This document shows, piece by piece, positions 34,368-43,658 of a stretch of DNA of 52,982 nt. The stretch is from NCBI GenBank assembly GCA_020024695.1, contig JAHHTK010000004.1:1-52982 (forward strand), written 5' to 3'. The notes below the pieces were generated by a model. That model had not been told where the DNA came from. It was given only the letters and a program-made list of their open reading frames with translations, and made no database searches. This DNA is from Ureaplasma sp. (GTDB taxonomy: Bacteria > Bacillota_I > Bacilli_A > Mycoplasmatales > Mycoplasmoidaceae). A program made the position numbers and the translations under genes. The first letter of the stretch is position 1. Each line of letters starts with the position of its first letter.

Positions 34368-35504
34368 ATGAAAATTCAGATTAATAAAAACATCTTATTA
34401 GACATTTTAAAAACTAACAGTACCATCACAAAAGCTGATAACTTCAATCCAGTGTTAAGTTGTGTTTATATTCAAGCATTCCCTGATAAGGTAGTGTTTG
34501 TGTATACCAATGGTAGCATTAGTATTCAAAAAACTGTAACCGAAGGATTTGAAGTCTTTGAACATGGGGTGATGTTGATCAAGAATAAATTTTTATTAGA
34601 CATTATTTCCAAGGTATCTGAAAAAAGTGTGGTCTTAGAAAAAACTGACCGTACCGTTTGTAGTTTAGCCACCGACTCATTCAAATGTCAAATTAATATC
34701 ATGGATGAAACGAGTTATCCAAATTTAAACTTTGAATACCAACATTTCACCCGTTTAGATTTAAAAAATACTGATTTAATTAAAATCACCACCAAGATTG
34801 CCAACTGTGTTTTAAATAATGGTGAAGCTCACCGTAACATTAGTGGGATCGGGTTTGAATATAACCACGATAAAAAGATTTTAAACGTGTCAGGGACCGA
34901 TGCTTATAAATTAGCGAGTTTATCAATTCCCTTAGAATGTGATCAAACATTTGGATTCATCATGGATTTAAGTGTTTCCAAATTGTTAAACAGTTTGATT
35001 AGTAACAAAACTGATAATGAAGCTCAAACTAGTTTGTATATTAACCAAGAAAGCAATGAAATTGGATTTGAAATTGATAACATTGTGGTCATGTCCAAAA
35101 ACATCGAAGGTAAATTCATTGAAACTAGCAAGTATTTTAACAATTTAGGCGAATTATCCTTTGAAATTGATAAAACCAAATTGATTGCGGCTCTTGAAAG
35201 AGGGTTTGCGTTTGTTTCATCTGACAAAGTCACCCAAGTTGTATTAAACATTCACGACAATTTAGTTGATGTGGATTTTGCTTCTTATGAATTCGGGGCA
35301 AGTCAAGAAACGATTGCTGTTCAAAACCAAGTGGGGATGAATGGTAAATTAAATGTGAATGCTCGTTATTTAATTGCCATCTTAAAAAATGTAGACAATG
35401 ATTTAGTGAAATTTAATTATGTTTACCAAGTGAAACCAATTATTTTAACCGATCCTAAAGAACCTAATTTTAAACAATTAGTGTTACCAATTCGGGTCAA
35501 TTAA
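34368..35504 (+). CDS. dnaN: DNA polymerase III beta subunit (sliding clamp)
   Basis: The 378-residue protein forms the ring clamp that tethers the replicative polymerase. It begins MKIQINKNILLDIL. It shows the three-domain pattern with weak similarity typical of DnaN, including ISGIGFEYNHDKKILNVSGTDAYKLA and the C-terminal VNARYLIAILKNVDNDLVKF and LTDP..FKQLVLPIRVN (the usual PVR-type end). The length is normal. GAGGAAATAAT precedes the ATG. Its own terminator (35546-35574) separates it from the S4-gyrB-gyrA unit. Confidence 0.94.
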   Translation: MKIQINKNILLDILKTNSTITKADNFNPVLSCVYIQAFPDKVVFVYTNGSISIQKTVTEGFEVFEHGVMLIKNKFLLDIISKVSEKSVVLEKTDRTVCSLATDSFKCQINIMDETSYPNLNFEYQHFTRLDLKNTDLIKITTKIANCVLNNGEAHRNISGIGFEYNHDKKILNVSGTDAYKLASLSIPLECDQTFGFIMDLSVSKLLNSLISNKTDNEAQTSLYINQESNEIGFEIDNIVVMSKNIEGKFIETSKYFNNLGELSFEIDKTKLIAALERGFAFVSSDKVTQVVLNIHDNLVDVDFASYEFGASQETIAVQNQVGMNGKLNVNARYLIAILKNVDNDLVKFNYVYQVKPIILTDPKEPNFKQLVLPIRVN

Positions 35505-35545
35505 CCTGATTTATTGAAAACCAATCCAAATCTCTGCATAGAAAT

Positions 35546-35574
35546 GTCTAAAAACCCCGTTTTTAGACTTTTTT
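35546..35574 (+). terminator. Terminator after dnaN
   Basis: GTCTAAAAA, loop CCCCG, TTTTTAGAC form a perfect 9-bp stem followed by T6. Confidence 0.9.
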
Positions 35575-35591
35575 AACGCCTTTATCAATGA

Positions 35592-35597
35592 TATAAT
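35592..35597 (+). promoter_or_regulatory. -10 element for the S4 protein-gyrB-gyrA unit
   Basis: A consensus TATAAT lies about 37 nt ahead of the S4 gene start and just after the dnaN terminator. No convincing -35 is seen. Confidence 0.5.
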
Positions 35598-35633
35598 AGT
35601 AAAACATTAATGAACTAAAAAAGAATGTTATTT

Positions 35634-35843
35634 ATGAATAAAATTAAAATTCATACTGATTATATAACTTTAGGCCAATTTTTAAAATTAGCCAACATTA
35701 TCACCAATGGAGGTGAAGCAAAAATTTATTTGCAAGATCACGAAGTCTTAGTTGATGGGGTTATTGACAACCGTCGTGGTCGCAAACTTTATGTTGGCAC
35801 GCACGTGCATGCTGAACATGAAGACTATGAAATTGTTGCTTAA
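35634..35843 (+). CDS. yaaA: S4-domain RNA-binding protein (YaaA/RlbA-like)
   Basis: The 69-residue protein is an almost complete S4 domain: YITLGQFLKLANIITNGGEAKI, HEVLVDGVIDNRRGRKLYVG. It matches the small YaaA protein encoded between dnaN and recF/gyrB in Bacillus, which has been linked to ribosome assembly. I prefer ATG 35634 (MNKIKIHTDYI) over 35625. gyrB follows after 23 nt. recF is absent from its usual place. Confidence 0.88.
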   Translation: MNKIKIHTDYITLGQFLKLANIITNGGEAKIYLQDHEVLVDGVIDNRRGRKLYVGTHVHAEHEDYEIVA

Positions 35844-35866
35844 GTTCTCGTTGATAGGATTAAAAT

Positions 35867-37873
35867 ATGTTAGAAAATAATGAAAAAGAAGTCACCAGCT
35901 CATTTGATGAAGTCAACAGTAACTTCGATGAAAATAAAGCGAATAAAGAATATTCAGGTGACTCGATTAAAGTTTTAAAAGGACTTGAAGCCGTTCGTAA
36001 ACGTCCTGGGATGTATATTGGTTCGACGGGTTATGAAGGGTTACACCACATGGTGTGAGAAATCCTTGACAACGCTATCGATGAAGCCATGGCTGGATAT
36101 TGTGATCAAGTTCATGTCACAATTACCAAAGATGGTGGTATCAAGGTAGAAGATAACGGTCGTGGAATTCCAGTTGATGTCATTGCTGACACAGGGAAAT
36201 CAGGGGTTGAAACTGTTTTAACTGTCTTACATGCTGGGGGTAAATTTGATAACGAAGCTTATAAAGTCGCTGGAGGGTTACACGGGGTTGGGGCCTCATG
36301 TGTTAACGCTTTGTCGTCTTTATTCCAAGTTTGAGTTGTACGAAACCACACTGAATACTTTATGGAATTCAAGGATGGGGGTCAACCTGTTGCTGATTTA
36401 AAACCAATCGGTGAAGTCGAAAAAGCTCACGGGACCACAGTATGTTTCTATCCTGACTTTACCATTATGGAAAATTTCCCATGGGATGAAAATTTAATTC
36501 AAAACCGTTTAGAAGTTTTAGCTTATTTAAATAAAAATATTAAGTTATTTTTCAAGAGTGAAATGACTGGAATTAGTCGTGAATGACACTATCCAGATGG
36601 AATCAAGAGTTATGTTTTAGACCTTGATATGGGTAAAGATCCAATTGATCCAAAAATCATTTATGATGAAAAAGAAGCTAAATTAAAAGCTCCAAATAAT
36701 AGTGGGGAAGAATATGCTGCTCGTTTAGAATTAGCTTTCAGATATAACAAAACTTACAGTCCTTCTATCCACTCATTTGTTAACAATATTAACACCACTG
36801 AAGGGGGAACCCATGAAGAAGGTTTCCGTTTAGCTTTAGTGAAAGTTATTAACAAATATGCCTTTGAAAAGAAATTATTAAAAGAAGGGGCAGACAAGAT
36901 TAGCAAAGAAGATGTTGTGGAAGGTTTAACTGCCATTATTTCTTTAAAATATGCTAACCCTTTATATGAAGGTCAAACTAAAAAGAAATTAGGAAATAGC
37001 GAAATCCGTCCTTTCGTAAATGAAGTCACCACTGCTATTTTTGAACGTTTCTTAAATGAAAACCCAAGTGAAGCTATCTTAATTGTTAAGAAAGCGATCG
37101 CAGCTCAAGATGCCCGAAAACGTAGCCAAGAAGCACGTGAAGCAAGTCGTAGAAAATCACCATTAGAATCAGGTGGTTTACCAGGTAAATTAGCAGACTG
37201 TTCGATGCGTGATGCTGAATTAACTGAACTTTATATCGTTGAAGGGGATTCAGCGGGTGGTTCAGCAAAAACAGGTCGTGAACGGGAATTTCAAGCCATT
37301 TTACCATTAAAAGGGAAAATCTTGAACGTTGAAAAAGCGAAGTCAGACCGTGTCTTTAGTAGTGATGAAATCTCTTATATGATTTCAGCAATTGGAACTG
37401 GGGTCGCTCCTGAATTTAACATTGAAAAATTAAGATATGGTAAGATCATCATCATGACTGATGCCGATGTTGACGGTAGCCACATTCGGATCTTATTATT
37501 AACTTTCTTTTTCCGATATATGCCAGAATTATTAATTAAAGGTCACATTTATGTCGCCCAACCACCTTTATATAAATTCTCAACTGGTAAGAATAGTCGT
37601 TATGCTTATACCGACGCTGAATTAGAAAAATTTAAAGCTGAAGTGCCAAGTGGACGTTATACAATTCAAAGATATAAAGGTCTTGGGGAAATGGACCCTG
37701 ACCAATTATGAGAAACTACAATGCAACCATCAAAACGTATGTTATTACAAGTAACAATTGATGATGCTTCTCAAGCCGATAAAGCTTTCTCATTATTTAT
37801 GGGTGATGATGTAGGACCAAGAAAAGACTACATTGAAGCTCATGCTAAATTTGTAAAGAACATTGATGCTTAG
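35867..37873 (+). CDS. gyrB: DNA gyrase subunit B
   Basis: The 668-residue ATPase subunit has a GHKL site (EILDNAIDEAMAG, VEDNGRGIPVD, GGLHGVGASCVNALS), the transducer domain, and the TOPRIM domain (ELYIVEGDSAGGSAKTGR, LPLKGKILNVEKA, IIMTDADVDGSHIR), with a C-terminal QRYKGLGEMDPDQLWETTM. In-frame UGA codons are Trp. The first 30 residues are an acidic/Asn-rich addition. The stop TAG overlaps the gyrA ribosome binding site (TAGGAG). Co-transcribed with gyrA. Confidence 0.97.
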
Positions 37874-37882
37874 GAGTTAAAG

Positions 37883-40444
37883 ATGAGTATTAAGAAAACT
37901 GCCAAGGGTCGTTTAACACCAGAAGCTATTCGAGAACAATTAGCTTTATCAAAAATTGTCCCAGACCCTGTTACAAAAGAACTTGAAACCTCATTCATGG
38001 ACTATGCAATGAGTGTTATTGTGGCTCGGGCATTGCCAGATGTTCGGGATGGTTTTAAACCAGTCCACCGTCGGGTTTTATATGCTGCTTATGGATTAGG
38101 AATGTTCTATGACCGTCCATATAAAAAATCCGCTCGTTTAGTCGGGGAAGTCATCGGGAAATTCCACCCACATGGTGATAGTGCTGCTTACCAAACCATG
38201 GTTAGAATGGCTCAAGACTTCAGCATGCGCTATTTATTAATTGATGGTCACGGAAACTTCGGTTCGGTTGACGGTGACAGTCCTGCTGCAATGCGTTATA
38301 CTGAAGCACGTTTATCTAAAATTTCAGGCCATATCTTACGTGATCTTGATAAAGACACTGTTCCATGAGTATCTAACTATGATGCTACCGAAGTGGAACC
38401 AGTTGTTTTACCAGCTAGTTTCCCAAACTTATTAGCTAATGGTTCTAACGGGATTGCTGTCGGGATGGCAACTAACATTCCACCCCACAACATTAACGAA
38501 GTTTGTGATGCTGCCGTTGCGTTAGCTCATAATCCAGACATGGAAGTTGATGATTTAATGCAATATATTAAAGGACCTGACTTTCCAACTGCTGGTTTAA
38601 TTGTTGGTGATGAAGGTATTAAACAATACTTCAGAACTGGGAAAGGACCAATTTATATTCGTTCCCGTTACCATTTAGAAGAATTACACAACGGTAAAAC
38701 AGCTGTCATTATTACTGAAATTCCATATATGGTGAACAAATCCGCAACCATTCAAAAAATCGTGGATTTAATTCGTGATCAACACATTGATGGGATTACT
38801 GACTTAAGAGACGAATCTAGTCGGGATGGAATGCGAATTGTGATTGAATTAAGACGGGACATTGTACCTGATGTCTTAATGAATAAATTATTTAAAACTA
38901 CCTCTTTACAAGTTAATTTCTCAGTTAACTGTTTAGCGTTAGTTGATGGTGTTCCAAAGATTTTAAACTTAAAAGAAATGTTAGAACACTACTTACATCA
39001 CCAATATACTGTATTAGTTAACAAAACTAACTTTGAATTAAATAAAGCTAATAAGAGTGCTCACTTATTACGTGGTTTAATTATTGCAGTTCAAGATATT
39101 GATGAAGTTATCCAAATTATTAAACGTAGTATTGATAACGATGCAGCTGCTCAAGCTTTAATGGTTCGTTTTAACTTAGATGAAATTCAAGTTAAAGGGA
39201 TCTTAGATATGAAATTACGTTCCTTATCTAACCTTGAACGTGAAAAATTAGCTAACGAATTAAAAGCCTTAGAAGACTTAATTGCTGAATTAAATTCAAT
39301 TTTAGCAAGTCATGAAAAACAAACCAGCATCATTGTTGATACCTTAAATGAAATTAAAGAAAAATTCGGAGACGAACGTCGAACTGAAATTTTATACGGA
39401 GCAAAAACCAACATTGATGATGAAGACTTAATTCCAGAAGAAGATATTGTAATTACAATGTCTAAGAATGGATACTTGAAACGTCTTGCCGTTGAAGCTT
39501 ACCGTAGTCAAAAACGGGGTGGCGTGGGTGCTCAAGGAATTAAGACTTACGAAGATGATGAAGTGGAATTATTATTAGTAGCCCACACCCATACCGACTT
39601 ATTAATCTTTACTGATGTTGGTAAGGTTTATCGTTTAAGAGGCCATGAAATTCCATTAGCTTCTAAAACTGCTAAGGGAACTCCAGCCATTAACTTAATT
39701 GATATTGAAAAGGGTGAAAAGATTTTAGCAATCTTACCTGTTGACAGTTATCAAAACAAATTCTTAGTCTTTAGTACCATCAACGGGTTAATTAAACGAA
39801 CCCCACTTGAAGAATACGAAAGTATCCGTAAAAACGGTAAAATTGCAATCAACTTACGTGAAGGTGACCGTTTATTCTCAGTTATTCAAACTGATGGTGA
39901 AAACGAAATCTTTATGGGTGCTTCAAACGGTAAAGTTATTAAATTCAACGAAACCAATGTTAACCCTGTCGGTCGTAAAGCATCTGGGGTCATTGGTATG
40001 AACATCGATGAAAAAGATAGCATCGTTGGTTTCGGATCAAGCCGTGATGGCAAATATGTCTTATCAGTCGGGGCTAACGGTTTAGGTAAATTAAGTGAAT
40101 CAGAATTATTCAGATTAACCAACCGTGGTGGTAAAGGGGTTACAGCCTTAGCAATTACTGACCGTACTGGTCCATTAGTAGCCATTAAGTTAGTTAATGG
40201 TGATGAAGACTTATTATTACTTACCTCAACTGGTAAAGTCATTCGTACTTCATTAAAAGACGTGGCTGCAAAAGGACGGATTACCCAAGGGGTTATCTTA
40301 GTTTCTTTAAATAAAGATGAAACTGTTGCTTCAACTGCCATCTTTGCTCCAAGTAATGATGAAGATGAAGAAGAAATTTCTGAAAGTGCAAATGAAAACG
40401 AAAAATTAGAAAATGACAACATTAATGATGGTGATCAAGAATAA
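37883..40444 (+). CDS. gyrA: DNA gyrase subunit A
   Basis: The 853-residue breakage-reunion subunit has catalytic Tyr139 in AAMRYTEARL, and the quinolone region reads HPHGDSAAYQTMVRMAQ (residues 95-111), with Ser100 kept and Gln104 at the position of E. coli Asp87. The C-terminal pinwheel domain has the GyrA box as QKRGGVG, which marks it as GyrA rather than ParC. UGA at about 38369 is Trp (DTVPWVSNYD). The last ~30 residues are strongly acidic (DEDEEEISES...). The start has TAGGAG nine bases upstream. Confidence 0.96.
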
Positions 40445-40491
40445 TTGTTCTTTTAGCCCATTAATTTGTATTGAAATGGAGTCAAATTCTA

Positions 40492-41031
40492 ATGTTCAAA
40501 AAAACAGAATTTTTAAAAACCAAAGACTTATTATTAAAAATTATTAACATTTCAGGGGCAATCTATGTTATTTGATTAATCTTCTTGATTAGTTTAGGGG
40601 TTGCTTTCAACTTTGAAATGAGTAATAAAGACTTAAAAAACTCCGTTATTGTCTTTGGAGTTGCTTGCTTAATTGTATATTTAATCCAATTAATCACAAG
40701 TATTTATTTATATGTGGGTTATGTCAAACTTTTCCAAGAAGTTCATTGAAAAAACTACCATTTAATTACTAACCAATGTTTATTTAATCTCTTAGTGGTA
40801 GTCTTTGGATTCGGTTTCTTATGCTTTGTGTTTGCTTACCAATTAAAGAAAAACAGCATGGATGTTACAGGATCTTACTTACAAGCTGATTTAGGGGCAC
40901 TAGTACCACTTGACTTGCCTTATTATGAAACAGACAAAGGAACCAATTTATTAGATGCTGAATCTTATGATTTTAATATTCCTTTAGATGTTATTAATGA
41001 AGATCAAGAAACACCAGCGACAAACCACTAG
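40492..41031 (+). CDS. Hypothetical three- to four-helix membrane protein
   Basis: The 179-residue product is not recognised. Hydrophobic segments lie at about 22-44 (IIN ISGAIYVIWLIFLI), 55-80 (SVIVFGVACLIVYLIQLITS) and 105-125 (CLFNLLVVVFGFGFLCFVFAY). The last 55 residues are acidic and hydrophilic (DLPYYETDKGTNLLDAES). UGA codons give Trp in VIWLIF and VHWKNYH. It starts 47 nt after gyrA with GGAG-like bases upstream and ends at a strong terminator, so it is probably the last gene of the gyrase unit. Confidence 0.8.
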
Positions 41032-41047
41032 AAAATAATAATATTTT

Positions 41048-41080
41048 AAAGGTAATCAGTTTTAGCACTGATTACCTTTT
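41048..41080 (+). terminator. Terminator of the gyrase unit
   Basis: AAAGGTAATCAGT and ACTGATTACCTTT form a perfect 13-bp stem with a 6-nt loop, followed by a short T run. Confidence 0.9.
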
Positions 41081-41092
41081 GTTGTGTACCTT

Positions 41093-41250
41093 GGGACGAG
41101 AAAAAGAAAGGGTAATTTGGCGAAGCGTGTAATGAGGTTTCAAAGCCCAGAAAGGGTTTGGTGAATAAAATTGGTCAGGTCAATTAATAAGGAGCGTATT
41201 CTCGTGCTCTATCACGATATAACCTTGAATTAACGGATTAGTTTCTGTAA
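41093..41250. other. Unexplained noncoding segment, less AT-rich than its flanks
   Basis: No reading frame fits. Several short pairings are possible: ACGAGAA (41096-41102) with TTCTCGT (41199-41205); AAGCCC with GGGTTT near 41150; TCGTG with CACGA (41202-41217). A GGTCAGGTC at 41173-41181 recalls part of signal recognition particle RNA, but the matching AGCAGC side is missing. It could be a small RNA, origin structure or decayed gene. No function is assigned. Confidence 0.3.
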
Positions 41251-41450
41251 TGTTAATAAATTGTGGATAAATGGTTGATAAGTTGGGTAATTAATACTCA
41301 GTGGGGCATAAGATGTTAATAAATTAATTCCAACCTAATTTCGCAATAATTCACAATTATTCACCAATTATTAACAGCTGATGTGGAAAACAAGGAAAAT
41401 AAACATCTCAAAATTTAGATTGTGAATAAATTGCTAATTAATGTGAATAA
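41251..41450. other. oriC: Cluster of DnaA-box sequences, candidate chromosomal origin (oriC)
   Basis: Against TTATNCACA, three perfect matches in complement occur: TGTGGATAA (41262-41270), TGTGAATAA (41421-41429) and TGTGAATAA (41442-41450). Near matches are TGTTAATAA (41251-41259, 41314-41322), TAATTCACA (41347-41355), TTATTCACC (41357-41365), TTATTAACA (41368-41376) and TGTGGAAAA (41382-41390). Nine boxes in 200 bases is far above chance expectation. An AT-rich stretch suitable for unwinding follows at 41580-41770. The site is downstream of gyrA, not next to dnaN. Confidence 0.6.
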
Positions 41451-41774
41451 TAAAGGTATAAATAAAAGACGAATAAATATTGGTTTAGGAACCAAGTAAA
41501 GTTGCTAAATGTTTTTAACCAATAGGTTTTACATAATCCTAAATAACAACCAAAACCAATTATTTACTTAGTCTGTTGTCTCTAAAGTTTAATTTAAAGA
41601 AATTTTGGAAAATTTTTCAAAAAATTATTTAGATTAAAAAATAAATCATATTTTCCTTATTTTTATTATTTTTGGTTGCTAATTTTTATGTGTAATGGTA
41701 ATAAATAAAAATTTGAATATTTTTTTATTACTCCAGTCTTAAAATTAATTAAAATCCATTTCAACAATAAAAGA
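41451..41774. other. AT-rich noncoding region beside the DnaA-box cluster
   Basis: No gene is seen. ATAAATATTGGTTT-type sequence near 41473 and AAACCAATTATTTA near 41554 form imperfect inverted arms about 70 nt apart. Bases 41580-41770 are very A/T-rich (runs such as TTTTTATTATTTTT) and could act as the unwinding element of the neighbouring candidate origin. Confidence 0.4.
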
Positions 41775-41815
41775 AAAATAAGAACGTTGTGGTATCAAAA
41801 CGCTCTTATTTTTCT
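41775..41815. terminator. Terminator after the amidohydrolase gene
   Basis: GAAAAATAAGAACGTT and AACGCTCTTATTTTTC form a 16-bp near-perfect stem, T-rich on both outer sides, 20 nt beyond the amidohydrolase stop. Confidence 0.85.
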
Positions 41816-41834
41816 TTTTTAATATTATGAAAGT

Positions 41835-43478
41835 CTATAAAATTTGGTTGTCTGGAAATGCTGGGTTGTGGTATGCCCGTTTACCATCAAGGTATGTATC
41901 TACAATCTTAATGTCTTTGATTGTTTTTGGATCACATGTTAATGGGTTTTCGTTTAAGATAACGAAGTTTGCAATCTTACCAATTGTAATAGAACCACGG
42001 TTGTTTTCTTCATAGTATTGGTAAGCAGCGTTCATAGTGATAGCATATAAAGCATCATATGGACTAATCTTTTCTGATTCAGCTAATTGAACTCCGTTTT
42101 TAGTTATACGGTTAACAGCACAGTACATTGCCATCATATAGTCTGGTTGTAAAACTGGAGTGTCATCATGGAATGAGAATGGAATGTGGTTGTCAAGTGC
42201 AGTCTTACATGGACTCATATAATTTGCTCTGTCCATACCTAAGTTTTGAATGTGAATGTCACCTCATTCATAAATGTGGGTAACAAAGATTGACATTGTC
42301 ACACCTAAGTCACGGATACTTTCGATTTGGTCTGGACGCATAAATTGGTCATGGATGAAACATAAACGTCTAAGGTCAGTTAAACCAAAATCATTTTTAA
42401 CTTTGTTAAGGTTTTTAATAATTGCTTGAGCAGCAGCATCACCGTTGTTGTGGATGATAACTGTGGTCTTGTAATCAACTAATGATGTTTTAAGAATATC
42501 ATAGATTTCTTGGTCACTGTGTCTTGAAGTACCATAGTTATCAGCTGGTCCTGTTAAATATGGAACTGTCATTCAAGCGGTACGTTGTTGTGGTGAACCG
42601 TCGATAAACATTTTAATACCACCAAGTTTAAAATTGTTGTTGTAATCATGGTATTCTGGATGTTCTTTAAATAAGTTTGGTGTAGCAGCTAATTGAACAT
42701 AACCAACGACTGGCATAATCAATTTCTTTTGTTCTGCTGCTGTTGATAAAATATCAAAAACCCGTTGGCTAACCATACCACTATGAGCAAAAGTAATTCC
42801 TGATGCTAAGTATGCTTCTTGGGTTGCTTTCATTTGATCAACACATAATTGAATACTTGGTTGTGGTGTTTTTGGTTGTAAGTTTCAGTAAGCATTTTCT
42901 GCTACGAAACCATTTAATTTACCTTTTAATGGGCCAGATGTATAACGGCCATAAACTTCACCTGGTTGAGCAACAATGTCGTCTGAAATTCCGAAGAATT
43001 TAAATGCTGCCGTGTTGTAAACACCAGAGTGGCCACTGTCATTACCTAATGCGATTGGCATATCTGGACTAATTTTGTCCAATTCTTGAGCAGTTGGTTG
43101 TTCTTGGTTTGGATAAGTACTGTTGTGGTAGCCTGTACCAATTAAGAATTGGTCTGGTTTGCGTTCTGATACTGGAATGTTGTCATATGCTTTTTGAATG
43201 ATGTCTAATAATTCTGGAACACTATTAGCTGGTGTTAAGTCAACTAATAATGATGCTTCAGCTGCCATTGAAATGTGGCTATGACCATCAATAAAACCTG
43301 GCACCATGGTATTACCCATTAAGTCTACTTGAACGACTTGGTCATTAGCTAATGCTTGCATTTCGGTTAATGATCCAACGCCGATAATTTTATCGTCTTG
43401 TATTAAGACTGCGTCATATTCATGATGATCGTCCATCGATAAAATATGACCATTGTAAAAAATCTTTTGAGCCCACAT
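41835..43478 (-). CDS. Amidohydrolase family protein (YtcJ type)
   Basis: The 547-residue protein resembles the YtcJ/N-substituted formamide deformylase-like branch of metal-dependent hydrolases. It begins KIFYNGHILSMDDHHEYDAVL. It has the metal-binding HSH in PGFIDGHSHISM, KLGGIKMFIDGSPQQRTAW, VIIHNNGDAAAQ, FIHDQFMRPDQ, and a C-terminal segment LAESEKISPYDALYAITMNAA with GSITIGKIANFVILNENPL. Substrate unknown; such enzymes cleave C-N bonds of amides, ureas or formamides. UGA codons are Trp. AGGAG lies ten bases before ATG 43478. It is divergent from the MFS transporter at 43659 (180-nt shared promoter region), suggesting uptake and hydrolysis of one compound. Confidence 0.88.
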
Positions 43479-43658
43479 AATAATCGTCTCCTACTTTTTT
43501 ATAACTATATTATGATACACACAATTTAATAAAACTAAAAATAAAAAATTTTTCACAAAAATTTAGTAAAAGTCGCATAATTTCTTAAATGCTTTAAAAT
43601 AAAAGTTAAATATAATATAAAGTTAAAATTTAAAAATCAGAGAAAAATGAGAGGTAAT

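Noticed and set aside
41173..41195. GGTCAGGTC ... AGGAGCG resembling the apical part of signal recognition particle RNA
   Set aside because: The essential GGAAGGAAGCAGC side and the closing stem are absent, so the match is too weak.
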